64,000 nucleotides of DNA. Origin: Flagellimonas oceani (GTDB lineage: Bacteria; Bacteroidota; Bacteroidia; Flavobacteriales; Flavobacteriaceae). Shown here in pieces: positions 53,851 through 64,000 of this stretch. The DNA is taken from contig NZ_CP049616.1 of assembly GCF_011068285.1 (NCBI RefSeq), positions 593,501-657,500 of the forward strand, written 5' to 3'. The notes under the pieces were generated by a model that was not told the DNA's origin, did not search any database, and saw only the letters and a list, made by a program, of their open reading frames with translations. Every line of letters begins with the position of its first letter. Position 1 is the stretch's first letter. Both the position numbers and the translations under genes were made by a program.

Positions 53851-54702
53851 ATGGGTAGAGTTGAAGAATTAATTAGAGAGAACTATTTAAGGAAAACATC
53901 AACCTTGGATTTGTCTAATTTGGCTTTGACCGAAATACCTCGTTCTGTTTTTGATTTAACTCATTTACAGGAGCTAAAGTTAATGAACAATAGGATAACA
54001 AACATTCCAGAGGAAATTGGAAAATTAAAAAGGTTAACACATTTATATCTTTACAACAATAAAATAAAAGCAATCCCCTCGGATGTTTTACGCCAAATGT
54101 ATTTTCTAAGATGTTTGGACTTGGCAGAGAATAGTGTCGATTATAAAGAAGTTAGCTTGATATATGAGGAGCTTGATCAAAACGTTCATTATCACAAATT
54201 TGTTGAAACCATAGAGAGACAGGATATTGATGATGATTATTTTTGGTTTCATGGTGGAACAGTAAACAAGGTGCCTCCAGAATTGTTTGAACTGGTTAAT
54301 TTAAAACATTTACGTATTTACAGTACAAATATTGAATGTATTCCAAAAGAGATAAAATATCTAAAAAACCTTGAGACATTAAGTTTTCATAGTGCCAATA
54401 TTAGTGACATTCCTGATGAAATTTTTCAATTGAACAATTTGAAAGAAGTTATTTTTGATAATAACGATTTCACAGAATTTCCTTTAGGTCTTTTGGAGTT
54501 GCCCTATCTGAAATCAATATCTTTCAACAATAACAATATTTCATTTGTTAAGAAAATTATGGATAAGGTCGTCATAGACAATGAATTTAAGTATATGTCT
54601 TTTGGTGGTAATCCATTAAAGGATTTTAATGCTAACGTCTTTAATGTTGGTTTTGACTATATTAAAGAATCTGTTTATGGAATTACACCTACAAAAGCTT
54701 AG
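53851..54702 (+). CDS. leucine-rich-repeat protein
   Basis: The 283-residue protein has LRR units with the LxxLxLxxNxIxxIPxEI pattern (LQELKLMNNRITNIPEEIGK, RLTHLYLYNNKIKAIPSDV, LKEVIFDNNDFTEFPLGL). It is cytoplasmic, with no signal peptide. It is notably AT-rich next to its neighbours and starts 9 bp after dnaB. The following gene overlaps its end by 26 bp. LRRs bind proteins; the partner is unknown. It may be a later insertion. Confidence 0.85.
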   Translation: MGRVEELIRENYLRKTSTLDLSNLALTEIPRSVFDLTHLQELKLMNNRITNIPEEIGKLKRLTHLYLYNNKIKAIPSDVLRQMYFLRCLDLAENSVDYKEVSLIYEELDQNVHYHKFVETIERQDIDDDYFWFHGGTVNKVPPELFELVNLKHLRIYSTNIECIPKEIKYLKNLETLSFHSANISDIPDEIFQLNNLKEVIFDNNDFTEFPLGLLELPYLKSISFNNNNISFVKKIMDKVVIDNEFKYMSFGGNPLKDFNANVFNVGFDYIKESVYGITPTKA

Positions 54703-55987
54703 AAATTGGAAATTCTTTAGGGTATCAAAAAAAGCATTTTTTTGTTTTCTTATATTTTGTTTTCCAATGATAATTAATGCCTCTGTAATCCTGATACCGA
54801 TGGATGCCGAGGGGCAAAAAAATCACTTAAAGGCATACGGAATTACGTATTGGGTACTTGCCAAACAGCAAAAGGTTCAATGGTTGCTCAATTATAGGGG
54901 TGGCTCTTTTATGTTGCCCGATGGTGACGCCATTCGCAAAGAATGTCAGATTAGGGGCGTTTCTTTCGAAGTGCTTTCCGATGGTCAGGCCGCACAGATT
55001 TTGGACGATATCAGCAGTCCTTCCCAAAACCAAGACGCCGTTATTTTGGAAAAGGCACCCAAGATTGCCGTGTATTCCCCAAAGGGGAACCAACCTTGGG
55101 ACGATGCCGTGACCATGGTGCTGACCTATGCAGAGATTCCTTATACTACGATTTACGATACGGAAGTTTTGGGCGATAAGTTGGCACTGTATGATTGGTT
55201 GCATCTGCACCACGAGGATTTCACGGGCCAGTATGGTCGGTTTTATGGACATTACAGGGCCGCTCCCTGGTACATACAGGACAAGGCCAATGCTGAAGCG
55301 TTGGCGCAAAGCCTGGGATATGACAAAGTATCCGACGAAAAGTTGGCCGTTGCCCTTAAAATTAGAAATTACGTAATCGGTGGCGGGTTTATGTTCGCTA
55401 TGTGCTCCGCTACCGATAGTTTTGATATTGCCCTTGCTGCTGAAGGGGTGGATATCTGCGAGCCTATGTTCGATGGAGATCCTTCGGATGCCAATTATCA
55501 GGCCAAATTGGATTTTAGCAATACGTTTGCCTTTACCAATTTTACCTTGGAGCGAAACCCCATCCGATATGAATTCTCATCCATCGATATGACGAACAAA
55601 AGAGCGAATGTGCCCAAGGAGTCGGATTATTTCTCTTTGATGGAATTCTCGGCGAAATGGGACCCTGTTCCAACCATGTTGACCCAGAACCATACCAGCT
55701 TGGTAAAAGGTTTTATGGGGCAGACTACGGCCTATACCCGTAAAGAGGTTAAACCCACGGTAATGGTCTTGGGTGAGAATAAAATCAATGGGGAAGCCAG
55801 ATATATCCATGGCATTAAAGGGAAAGGATTTTTTACTTTTTATGGCGGTCACGACCCCGAGGATTACCAGCACAGGGTAGGGGACCCGAAAACGGAGTTG
55901 GAGCTGCATCCCACCTCGCCAGGGTACCGATTGATCTTGAACAATGTTTTGTTTCCTGCTGCCCGCAAAAAGAAGCAGAAGACCTAA
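54677..55987 (+). CDS. conserved secreted protein (often annotated asparagine synthetase B)
   Basis: The 436-residue protein contains VILIPMDAEGQKNHLKAYGI, YWVLAKQQKVQWLLNYRGG, PKIAVYSPKGNQPWDDAVTM, YDWLHLHHEDFTGQYGRF and GGGFMFAMCSATDSFDIALA. It matches a Bacteroidota family carried under the name asparagine synthetase B, but no PP-loop or glutaminase motif is seen, so that name is doubtful. The LPGE-like extracellular layout suggests a periplasmic or surface protein. The start at 54677 lies inside the LRR gene; nearby alternatives lack a start codon. Confidence 0.7.
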   Translation: MELHLQKLRNWKFFRVSKKAFFCFLIFCFPMIINASVILIPMDAEGQKNHLKAYGITYWVLAKQQKVQWLLNYRGGSFMLPDGDAIRKECQIRGVSFEVLSDGQAAQILDDISSPSQNQDAVILEKAPKIAVYSPKGNQPWDDAVTMVLTYAEIPYTTIYDTEVLGDKLALYDWLHLHHEDFTGQYGRFYGHYRAAPWYIQDKANAEALAQSLGYDKVSDEKLAVALKIRNYVIGGGFMFAMCSATDSFDIALAAEGVDICEPMFDGDPSDANYQAKLDFSNTFAFTNFTLERNPIRYEFSSIDMTNKRANVPKESDYFSLMEFSAKWDPVPTMLTQNHTSLVKGFMGQTTAYTRKEVKPTVMVLGENKINGEARYIHGIKGKGFFTFYGGHDPEDYQHRVGDPKTELELHPTSPGYRLILNNVLFPAARKKKQKT

Positions 55988-56871
55988 GTCAAGTGTTCTT
56001 TAAAGAAATCCACCGTCCTTTTCCATGCCAAATCTGCAGAAGCTTCATCAAAACGAGGCGTGGTATTGTTATGGAAACCATGATTGACATCAGGATAAAA
56101 ATGAACCTCGTAATCTTTATCAAGTTCTTTCAATTTCGCTTCATAATCTTCCCATCCGGCATTTACCCGTTCATCCAATCCAGCATAATGAATCAATAGA
56201 GGGGCATTGATCTGCGCAACTTCATCATCTGCGGGTTGACTGCCATAAAACGGAACCGCTGCAGCCAAATCGGGCACTTTTACGGCCATCATATTGGAAA
56301 TCCATCCGCCGAAACAAAATCCGACCACACCCACCTTGCCATTGCAATCTTCATGATTTTTTAGATACTCGTAGGCGGCGATGAAATCTTGCAACATTTC
56401 ATCACGGTCCCGTTGCCGTTGTAATGTTCTTCCTTCATCATCATTGCCGGGATAACCTCCAAGGGGTGTCAAAGCATCGGGCGCCAAGGAAATGAAACCT
56501 GCTTTGGCAGCTCGTCTTCCCACATCTTCGATATAGGGGTTGAGGCCACGATTTTCGTGCACGACCACGACTCCGCCCATTTTACCGTTACCGTCCTTGG
56601 GTTTGGACAACAATCCTTTGATTTCACCACCGCCTTTTGGAGAATTGTAGGTGATAAACTTAGCGTCCAATTCGGGATCATTTGGGGATACAGTAAGTGT
56701 GTCTTGGTAATTGGGCATCATAAAGCTCATCAACGAAGCCATGGTGATACCGCCAACGGCATACACGGAAAGCTTTTCCATAAACTCCCTGCGGTCTAAC
56801 TGGTTGTGTGCGTATTTATCGTAGAGATCAAAGACTTCTTGTTTGATCTGTTCTTTCTTAAGAGGTGCCAT
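55984..56871 (-). CDS. dienelactone hydrolase-family protein
   Basis: The 295-residue protein has a twin-arginine-like start (LDRREFMEKLSVYAVGGITM), then the alpha/beta-hydrolase fold with GVVVVHENRGLNPYIEDVGR and the nucleophile elbow GVVGFCFGGWISN, and the closing DVNHGFHNNTTPRFDEAS (catalytic His). It probably hydrolyses a lactone or ester. The RREFM motif suggests Tat export. It is convergent with the upstream gene, overlapping by 4 bp. Confidence 0.85.
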   Translation of the reverse strand: MAPLKKEQIKQEVFDLYDKYAHNQLDRREFMEKLSVYAVGGITMASLMSFMMPNYQDTLTVSPNDPELDAKFITYNSPKGGGEIKGLLSKPKDGNGKMGGVVVVHENRGLNPYIEDVGRRAAKAGFISLAPDALTPLGGYPGNDDEGRTLQRQRDRDEMLQDFIAAYEYLKNHEDCNGKVGVVGFCFGGWISNMMAVKVPDLAAAVPFYGSQPADDEVAQINAPLLIHYAGLDERVNAGWEDYEAKLKELDKDYEVHFYPDVNHGFHNNTTPRFDEASADLAWKRTVDFFKEHLT

Positions 56872-56958
56872 AGTGTTGCTTTTGTGTTTTGCCTTTTAAG
56901 GTACAAATTTTACAAAAGCAAATTACCCAGGATAAGTCTATTGGATTTTATCTTGTGG

Positions 56959-57750
56959 CTAGATCAATTTCTCCAAAATGCGCTCCACTCCGAAGTCATC
57001 GTTGCTGTGGGTGCTGTATTTGGCTGTTTTTAAAACATTGGGGTGGGCGTTGGCCATGGCGAAGCTATAATCGGATAGCTCCAACATTTCCAGATCGTTG
57101 TTGTAATCCCCGAAGACCATAATCTCGTTGGCCATGATTTGATAATCATCCATCACTTTTTTAAGCGCGTACCCTTTGTGGGCGTTCAAATCGGAAATGT
57201 CCACCCAATTGTTGCCGGAAACCTTCACTTTTAAGTCGCCTTCCAAATGTTTTACGTGGGGATAAATGTGCTTTTCGGAGTTTTCGAAATGGTAAATGGC
57301 TATTTTGAGCACTTGGTCATTAACCTGCTTTTGGTCCTCAACAATCTCAAACTCGGAATAGTATTCACGGAGCATTTGCAAGAATTCGTTGGAATCACCG
57401 CCAACATAGGCATTGTTTTGACAGCAGAGTACGGGGTGTACATTTTCCAATGGACGCACGGTGTCAAGAATACGAAGCACTTGCGATTTATCGATGGGCG
57501 TGGTGAGCAATGTTTTCTCCTGCTTTCTGATGAGCGCACCATTTTCCGCAATGACCAAAATCTCATTCTTTATGGACTCCAATTTATCCACCATGCTATG
57601 GTATTGTCTTCCACTGGCAGCAACAAAGGCGATGTTTTTCTTTTTGAGTTCTTCGTAGATTTCAAAAAATCGGGGGCTTACTTCATGTTTGGAATTCAAT
57701 AAGGTTCCGTCCATATCGGTAACCACCATTTTTATCTGTGATAGGTCCAT
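56959..57750 (-). CDS. Cof-type HAD hydrolase
   Basis: The ATG at 57750 gives 263 residues with the HAD motifs VVTDMDGTLLNSKHEVSPRF (nucleophile Asp), FVAASGRQYHSM and EIMVFGDYNNDLEMLELSDY. This is the Cof subclass of sugar or nucleotide phosphatases. A TTG nine bases upstream is less likely. Confidence 0.9.
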   Translation of the reverse strand: MDLSQIKMVVTDMDGTLLNSKHEVSPRFFEIYEELKKKNIAFVAASGRQYHSMVDKLESIKNEILVIAENGALIRKQEKTLLTTPIDKSQVLRILDTVRPLENVHPVLCCQNNAYVGGDSNEFLQMLREYYSEFEIVEDQKQVNDQVLKIAIYHFENSEKHIYPHVKHLEGDLKVKVSGNNWVDISDLNAHKGYALKKVMDDYQIMANEIMVFGDYNNDLEMLELSDYSFAMANAHPNVLKTAKYSTHSNDDFGVERILEKLI

Positions 57751-57847
57751 TGTAATCAATTAAGCTGCAAAGTTATTTGTTATTGACCGAACTGAACCCT
57801 TGTTTTGGTAAACTTTATATTAATTTGGGGACAAATAGTTTTTGTGC

Positions 57848-58270
57848 ATGAATTTTTATCAGACAGAAATACAATTAAGGTCATATTCCAGAGGGTTTCA
57901 TTTGATTACCGATACAATTATTGATGCCCTGCCAGAGATCCAAAAGATAAACACTGGGTTTTTACAAGTTTTCATCAAGCATACTTCGGCCAGTTTGACC
58001 ATTAACGAAAATGCAGATCCAACGGTACGAACCGATTTTGAGAGCCACATCAACAAAATGGTTCCTGAAAACGCACCGTATTACGTCCATAATTATGAAG
58101 GTCCAGATGATATGCCGGCACACATCAAGGCTTCGTTGATGGGAGCTTCGGTTCAGATACCGATTACCCAGGGCAGATTGAACATGGGAATTTGGCAGGG
58201 AATTTATCTTTGTGAGCACAGGAACCGCGCATCGGGCAGAAAGCTGGTCATTACTGCATTTGGGCAATGA
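57848..58270 (+). CDS. yjbQ: YjbQ/UPF0047-family protein
   Basis: The ATG at 57848 gives 140 residues: TGFLQVFIKHTSASLTINEN, ADPTVRTDFESHINKMVPEN, MPAHIKASLMGASVQIPI and GRLNMGIWQGIYLCEHRNR. The conserved His/Asp pattern fits this family, linked to thiamine phosphate synthesis in some species. It is a small trimeric protein in family structures. Confidence 0.88.
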   Translation: MNFYQTEIQLRSYSRGFHLITDTIIDALPEIQKINTGFLQVFIKHTSASLTINENADPTVRTDFESHINKMVPENAPYYVHNYEGPDDMPAHIKASLMGASVQIPITQGRLNMGIWQGIYLCEHRNRASGRKLVITAFGQ

Positions 58271-58296
58271 TCATTCGAGACAATTTGAGTAATTCC

Positions 58297-58315
58297 CGCC
58301 TGCGGCAGGCAGGCG
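58297..58315. repeat. palindromic repeat element
   Basis: CGCCTGC (58297-58303) and GCAGGCG (58309-58315) pair perfectly over a 5-base loop. Similar CCTGC-rich palindromes recur in intergenic regions of Flavobacteriia genomes. Only one copy is seen here. Confidence 0.5.
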
Positions 58316-58349
58316 TGTCAACCTGTTTTAGACCTTTTATAAAATAAAA

Positions 58350-58370
58350 GATCCCGCACAAGGCGGGATC
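58350..58370 (-). terminator. terminator of the rplT operon
   Basis: GATCCCGC-ACAAG-GCGGGATC is a perfect stem just past the rplT stop, read from the minus strand. A-rich flanks give the U-run on that strand. Confidence 0.85.
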
Positions 58371-58402
58371 TAAATAAGCGGGGTAAGTTTATATTGACTT
58401 TT

Positions 58403-58747
58403 TTACTTTACTTTCTCAACGATGGCTTTAAACGCATCCGGGTGGTTCATGGCCAAATCGGCAAGAACTTTTCTGTTCAATTCGATTCCATTGGCTTTCA
58501 CCTTGCCCATAAATTGAGAGTAAGACATTCCGTGCATCCTGGCCCCGGCATTAATACGGGTAATCCAAAGTGAACGGAAAGTACGCTTTTTGTTTCTTCT
58601 ATCGCGGTAAGCATAAAGCATTGCTTTTTCTACCGCATTTTTGGCTACTGTCCAAACGTTTTTACGTCTTCCAAAGTAACCTTTGGCCTGCTTCATCACT
58701 TTTTTTCTTCTAGCTCTTGAAGCAACTGAATTTACTGATCTTGGCAT
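58403..58747 (-). CDS. rplT: ribosomal protein L20
   Basis: The 114-residue protein starts [20 protein letters not shown] and has [20 protein letters not shown] and [20 protein letters not shown]. It binds 23S rRNA early in 50S assembly. It is the last gene of thrS-infC-rpmI-rplT. Confidence 0.98.
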   Translation of the reverse strand: MPRSVNSVASRARRKKVMKQAKGYFGRRKNVWTVAKNAVEKAMLYAYRDRRNKKRTFRSLWITRINAGARMHGMSYSQFMGKVKANGIELNRKVLADLAMNHPDAFKAIVEKVK

Positions 58748-58835
58748 AATGTCATTTTTTTGTAGCAGGCGTCCCTAAATTGGGTACTTTTTTGGCCTGG
58801 CTCCATGGTTAATAAATAATGTACCGGTGGAACAA

Positions 58836-59033
58836 TTATTTTAAACGTAATTGTTCTTTGATGTTGTCCTCGTCTGCTTGGTGAACCAAGGTAGAGTGGG
58901 TCAACTTCAGCTTGCGCTTTTTGGATTTTTTAGTCAAAATGTGACTTTTAAAAGCGTGCTTTCTTTTGATTTTACCAGTTCCTGTAAGCTTAAACCGCTT
59001 TTTGGCACTGGATTTTGTTTTCATCTTAGGCAT
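58836..59033 (-). CDS. rpmI: ribosomal protein L35
   Basis: The 65-residue protein reads [20 protein letters not shown] and ends in a basic tail. It is an L35, in the usual order with infC and rplT. Confidence 0.98.
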   Translation of the reverse strand: MPKMKTKSSAKKRFKLTGTGKIKRKHAFKSHILTKKSKKRKLKLTHSTLVHQADEDNIKEQLRLK

Positions 59034-59080
59034 TTTCCTAGTATTTAACTCCGCTTATTATACCGAACTAAGTCCGATTT

Positions 59081-59638
59081 TTATTTTTTGTTTGTCTTTG
59101 GCGCAATGAACATGGTCATTCGCTTTCCTTCCAATTTTGGCATTTGTTCAACCTTACCAAGGTCTTCCAGCTCCTGGGCCAATCTTAAAAGTAATATTTC
59201 ACCTTGGTCTTTATAAACGATGGAACGTCCTTTAAAGAATACATAGGCTTTTAGTTTGGCACCATCCTTCAGGAATTTTTCCGCATGTCGCTTCTTAAAT
59301 TCATAATCATGGTCATCCGTTTGTGGCCCAAACCTGATTTCCTTTACTACCACTTTGCTCGCTTTGGCCTTCATGGCCTTATCGCGTTTCTTTTGTTCGT
59401 AAAGGAATTTTTTATAATCCATTACCTTACAAACGGGCGGTTCGGCGTTTGGTGAAATCTCTACCAAATCCAATTCCTGTTCGTTGGCTATTTCCCTTGC
59501 TTTGGAAATGGGGTAAACACCCATCTCAACATTGTCCCCGACAAGACGTACTTCTCGGGCCTTTATTTTTTCATTGATGTTGTGAGGGTTTTTGTTTTCC
59601 CTCCTAGGTTGGGGTCTAAATCTTCTTCTAATTGCTAT
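59081..59638 (-). CDS. infC: translation initiation factor IF-3 with a rare start codon
   Basis: The ATG at 59524 ([20 protein letters not shown]) would remove the conserved start of the N-domain. Upstream in the same frame lies [33 protein letters not shown] and VEMG, which belongs to IF-3. The frame is open back to a TAA, and no ATG, GTG or TTG occurs there, so initiation is at ATA (59638) or ATT (59632). E. coli infC uses AUU for autoregulation, so the rare start probably serves the same purpose. The full protein has ~185 residues. Confidence 0.9.
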   Translation of the reverse strand: MAIRRRFRPQPRRENKNPHNINEKIKAREVRLVGDNVEMGVYPISKAREIANEQELDLVEISPNAEPPVCKVMDYKKFLYEQKKRDKAMKAKASKVVVKEIRFGPQTDDHDYEFKKRHAEKFLKDGAKLKAYVFFKGRSIVYKDQGEILLLRLAQELEDLGKVEQMPKLEGKRMTMFIAPKTNKK

Positions 59639-59668
59639 GACGTAAACTTTTTAATTAAACTTAATTTT

Positions 59669-61609
59669 TTAGAACGACTTTAAGGTACTATTTATTTCAG
59701 TAGTTACCAAGTCTGAAAAAGCATCTACGCTTAAACCTCCTAAATCTTCACCGCCATGACGCCTTACAGATATGGTTGCAGAATCTTCTTCCTGCTCCCC
59801 GACAATGATCATAAAGGGGATTTTTTTAAGTTCTGCCTCCCGGATTTTCTTCCCTACCGTCTCGTTCCTGTTATCAATGAGCGCGCGAATTTCGTGATTT
59901 TCCAGCGAATTCAAAACTTTTTCAGCATATTTTTCATGTTTCTCACTGACGGGCAGTACAATAGCCTGTGTCGGAATCAACCACAATGGGAAGTTTCCGC
60001 CTGTATGCTCCAGCAACAAAGCCACAAATCGTTCCATGCTGCCAAAAGGCGCACGGTGGATCATTACGGGTCTGTGCAATTCGTTATCGCTGCCTTTATA
60101 AGTAAGGTCAAAACGTTTTGGCAAGTTATAGTCTACTTGAATGGTGCCCAATTGCCAACTTCTACCAAGGGCATCCTTGATCATAAAGTCCAGTTTTGGA
60201 CCGTAAAAGGCAGCTTCGCCACTTTCCACAACATAGTTCAGCCCCTTTTCCTCGGCAGCATCGATAATGGCTTGTTCGGCCTTTTCCCAATCATCGATAT
60301 TGCCAATATATTTGTCGGGGTTTTCAAGATCCCTTACGGATACTTGCGCCGTAAAATTGTCGAAACCTAACGAATTCAATACATATAAGGTAAGGTCTAT
60401 CACATTTTTGAACTCGTCGTTCAACTGTTCCGTGGTGCAGAAAATGTGTGCGTCATCTTGGGTGAACCCTCTTACCCTTGTGAGTCCATGCAACTCTCCA
60501 CTTTGTTCATATCGATATACCGTGCCGAATTCGGCATAGCGTTTCGGTAAATCTTTGTAGCTAAAAGGTTGACTGTTGTAAATTTCACAGTGATGTGGAC
60601 AGTTCATAGGTTTCAACAGAAACTCTTCATCCTCTTTTGGTGTGTGAATCGGTTGAAAGCTGTCCTCTCCATATTTGGCGTAGTGGCCAGAGGTAACGTA
60701 AAGCTCCTTTTGGCCAATATGAGGGGTAACTACCATCTCGTACCCTGCTTTTTTCTGCGCCTTCTTTAAAAATTGTTCCAGGCGTTCGCGTAGAGCGGCA
60801 CCATTGGGCAGCCACAAAGGAAGGCCTTGACCTACTTTTTGAGAGAACGTAAAAAGCTCGAGCTCCTTGCCCAGTTTTCTGTGGTCCCTCTTTTTGGCTT
60901 CTTCCAAAAGATGGAGGTACTCGGTAAGTTCCTTCTGTTTTGGGAAAGAGATTCCATACACACGTGTTAGCTGTGTGTTTTTTTCGTCACCTCTCCAATA
61001 TGCACCGGCAACGCTTAGTATTTTAATCGCCTTTATGATTCCTGTATTGGGAATGTGACCGCCACGGCACAAATCGGTAAATGTGCTGTGGTCGCAGAAT
61101 GTGATGGTGCCGTCATCAAGATTTTCGATGAGTTCGACCTTGTATTCATTGCCTTGTTCTTTATAATAGGCAAGGGCATCTGCTTTGGAAACACTTCTCA
61201 TGTTATAGTCGTGCTTTCCGCGGGCAATTTCCAATGCCTTCTTCTCTATTGTAGGGAAATCTTTATCAGAGATGGTCTTGTCGCCAAAATCAACATCGTA
61301 ATAGAATCCGTTCTCAATGGCCGGTCCAATGGTCAACTTTATGCCGGGATAAAGTTCTTCCAAGGCTTGGGCCACTACGTGCGAGGTGGAGTGCCAAAAC
61401 GCTTTTTTTCCCTCATCATCGTTCCATGTATAAAGCGTTAGAGTGCCATCTGTGGTCAATGGTGTTGTGGTTTCAACCGTTGTGTCGTTGAACTTTGCGG
61501 AAATAACGTTTCTTGCAAACCCTTCACTAATACTTTGGGCAACGGAAAAAGGAGTAGTTCCCTTTTCAACTTCTTTTACAGCACCATCGGGCAGTGTGAT
61601 CTTTATCAT
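59669..61609 (-). CDS. thrS: threonyl-tRNA synthetase
   Basis: The ATG at 61609 (MIKITLPDGAVKEVEKGTTP) gives 646 residues: the TGS domain, the editing domain with HSTSHVVAQAL and DLCRGGHIPNTGII, the class II core (MNCPHHCEIYNSQPFSYKDL and YRYEQSGELHGLTRVRGFTQ) and the anticodon domain. It charges tRNA-Thr. No T-box-like leader is seen. An earlier in-frame ATG adds 12 residues outside the family. Confidence 0.97.
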   Translation of the reverse strand: MIKITLPDGAVKEVEKGTTPFSVAQSISEGFARNVISAKFNDTTVETTTPLTTDGTLTLYTWNDDEGKKAFWHSTSHVVAQALEELYPGIKLTIGPAIENGFYYDVDFGDKTISDKDFPTIEKKALEIARGKHDYNMRSVSKADALAYYKEQGNEYKVELIENLDDGTITFCDHSTFTDLCRGGHIPNTGIIKAIKILSVAGAYWRGDEKNTQLTRVYGISFPKQKELTEYLHLLEEAKKRDHRKLGKELELFTFSQKVGQGLPLWLPNGAALRERLEQFLKKAQKKAGYEMVVTPHIGQKELYVTSGHYAKYGEDSFQPIHTPKEDEEFLLKPMNCPHHCEIYNSQPFSYKDLPKRYAEFGTVYRYEQSGELHGLTRVRGFTQDDAHIFCTTEQLNDEFKNVIDLTLYVLNSLGFDNFTAQVSVRDLENPDKYIGNIDDWEKAEQAIIDAAEEKGLNYVVESGEAAFYGPKLDFMIKDALGRSWQLGTIQVDYNLPKRFDLTYKGSDNELHRPVMIHRAPFGSMERFVALLLEHTGGNFPLWLIPTQAIVLPVSEKHEKYAEKVLNSLENHEIRALIDNRNETVGKKIREAELKKIPFMIIVGEQEEDSATISVRRHGGEDLGGLSVDAFSDLVTTEINSTLKSF

Positions 61610-61851
61610 GTTCGAACTTCTATTTTTTATAATCGAAAGGCACAAAGATAATACCTTGTATAGATGCTACAATACTTACTTTATATATAAGCACCAATTT
61701 TCTGCCAATGGTAAGGTGGATATAAGCCTTTTCTTGGGGTGTGGGAAGATTAAACGAAGGGTGGTTTTGTGTTTTTGATTTTTTTTGTATTTTTATCTGC
61801 TTTGCTTTCAATTAGTTGGAATGAATTCCGCCGAGAATAGAAAAAAACATC

Positions 61852-61881
61852 TTGGTTATTGATCAAATGGTGTTACATTTG
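61852..61881 (+). promoter_or_regulatory. rrn promoter P1-like
   Basis: TTGG at 61852 and TACATTTG at 61874-61881 fit the TTG / TAnnTTTG consensus with ~19 bp between them. GCAGCCCGAAAA follows. Confidence 0.6.
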
Positions 61882-61986
61882 CAGCCCGAAAACAACAAAC
61901 AGGTTTGCTTTTCGGTAAGTTCAGAAGCATATTGAAGCAATAGTTTTGACAGGTCGGTACGACTTGAAAAAAAACATAAAGAAGCA

Positions 61987-62017
61987 TTGTGTAATCAAAA
62001 AAAGCGTTTTACATTTG
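61987..62017 (+). promoter_or_regulatory. rrn promoter P2-like
   Basis: TTG at 61987-61989 and TACATTTG at 62010-62017, spaced by 20 bp. The downstream GCAGCCCGAAAA equals that of the first promoter. Confidence 0.6.
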
Positions 62018-62114
62018 CAGCCCGAAAAACAGTAAGCTGTTTTAGGATTTAGTTCATGTAAAAAGATTGTTTTTTTGAGGTTAAAAAAATGTTTTGATTT
62101 TTTTCAAAAAAAGC

Positions 62115-62144
62115 TTGCCGATTAAAAAAACAGTTGTAAATTTG
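62115..62144 (+). promoter_or_regulatory. rrn promoter P3-like
   Basis: TTG at 62115-62117 and TAAATTTG at 62137-62144, spaced by 19 bp. It is the closest to 16S, ~185 bp upstream of it. Confidence 0.6.
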
Positions 62145-62329
62145 CACCCGCTTTACCAAACAGGTGAAGGGGTGAAAGCCGAAGGAAGTTTGATTGTAGA
62201 AATGTTGATTCGGTTTTTTTGAAATAAGAAGTTCATATACATATTGTAACGACAGCGTAGAATTAAGAAAAGAACCATTTTGATGCAGGGACTCGGTATT
62301 CCGGGTGTCGGACAGACATTCAAGGAAAT

Positions 62330-63852
<1,523 letters not shown>

Positions 63853-63954
63853 TAGAGAAAGAGATGTCCGGAAGGCCTTGTCCCGCACGAGGTGGTCCTA
63901 TCCTCTGCGCTGTCGTTTATGATATGTTACAAATACTGGCAATAAGGCCAAGAC

Positions 63955-64000
63955 AGTCTCATAGCTCAGCTGGTTAGAGCGCTACACTGATAATGTAGAG
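63955..64000 (+). tRNA. tRNA-Ile (anticodon GAU), cut by window end
   Basis: The 16S-23S spacer holds AGTCTCATAGCTCAGCTGG and the anticodon loop CTGATAA (anticodon GAT), cut before the 3' half. It is the usual spacer tRNA-Ile. The 5' base is set by the 7-base acceptor, tentative by one base. Confidence 0.9.

Larger units (their letters stand above)
61610..62329. other. rRNA operon promoter region
   Basis: No gene is seen in 720 bp. Three plus-strand promoter-like boxes occur (see separate entries), two of them followed by the same GCAGCCCGAAAA. The rest carries long A/T runs and no recognised RNA. Confidence 0.65.

Noticed and set aside
54629..54676. Earlier start for the secreted protein after the LRR gene
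   Set aside because: It lies deep inside the LRR coding region and adds residues foreign to the family.
54677..55987. Asparagine synthetase function
   Set aside because: No ATP-PPase loop and no N-terminal Cys glutaminase; the name seems to be an inherited annotation.
61610..61851. Possible T-box or attenuator before thrS
   Set aside because: No stem I, T-box sequence or terminator/antiterminator pair was seen.

Overview
The window is from a member of the Bacteroidota, most likely a marine Flavobacteriaceae (an Allomuricauda/Flagellimonas/Maribacter-like genome; the genus is an inference). The signs are the 16S rRNA gene at the right edge, TAnnTTTG-type promoters, a SusC/SusD pair, and a CTnDOT-type conjugation module with RteC and an IntDOT-like integrase. 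No left attachment site was found, so the mobile element probably continues beyond base 1.

Bases 1 to about 43,520 look like one integrated conjugative element (ICE) inserted at the 3' end of a tRNA-Lys(UUU) gene. From left to right it holds: (a) an AT-rich defence block at 1-11,000, with a cytosine methyltransferase and TdeIII-like restriction endonuclease, a TPR protein, a frameshifted PD-(D/E)XK nuclease next to a DUF262/DUF1524 (GmrSD-like) protein, a Shedu nuclease, a lipoprotein, and an unassigned 573-residue nuclease-like protein with an HTH regulator; (b) a gene-free stretch of inverted repeats at 10,971-11,679; (c) a higher-GC nutrient module of SusC, SusD and a zinc metalloprotease, facing a DUF6520-like peptide gene and a MauE-like membrane gene; (d) ICE regulation, with rteC, a membrane-anchored AraC-type regulator, an excisionase-like HTH protein with an EEP-family enzyme, a DUF6904-like gene and a peptidoglycan amidase; (e) the transfer operon traE, F, G, I, J, K, M, N; (f) accessory small genes, including a free-standing RNA polymerase alpha-CTD-like protein and a decayed AbiEi-like antitoxin; (g) ssb, radC, a candidate oriT, the mobilisation genes and the coupling ATPase; (h) AT-rich cargo and the integrase.

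Bases 43,522 to 64,000 are ordinary chromosome: tRNA-Lys, aroK, a phosphoribosyltransferase, an S4 RNA-binding protein, an FKBP lipoprotein, an outer-membrane beta-barrel, a split transketolase, tgt, an LptF/LptG-type permease, accA, dnaB, an AT-rich leucine-rich-repeat gene, a conserved secreted protein, a dienelactone hydrolase, a HAD phosphatase, a YjbQ protein and the thrS-infC-rpmI-rplT cluster. The window ends in an rRNA operon with three tandem promoter-like boxes, 16S rRNA and the start of tRNA-Ile(GAU).

Points most worth following: the unassigned nuclease-like protein with its HTH gene and operator-like repeat; the frameshifted nuclease whose break falls on a canonical -1 slippery heptamer; the HTH-methyltransferase fusion; the stand-alone alpha-CTD protein on a mobile element; the structured gene-free stretch before susC; the triple-hairpin spacers in the defence block; and infC, which has no ATG, GTG or TTG start.
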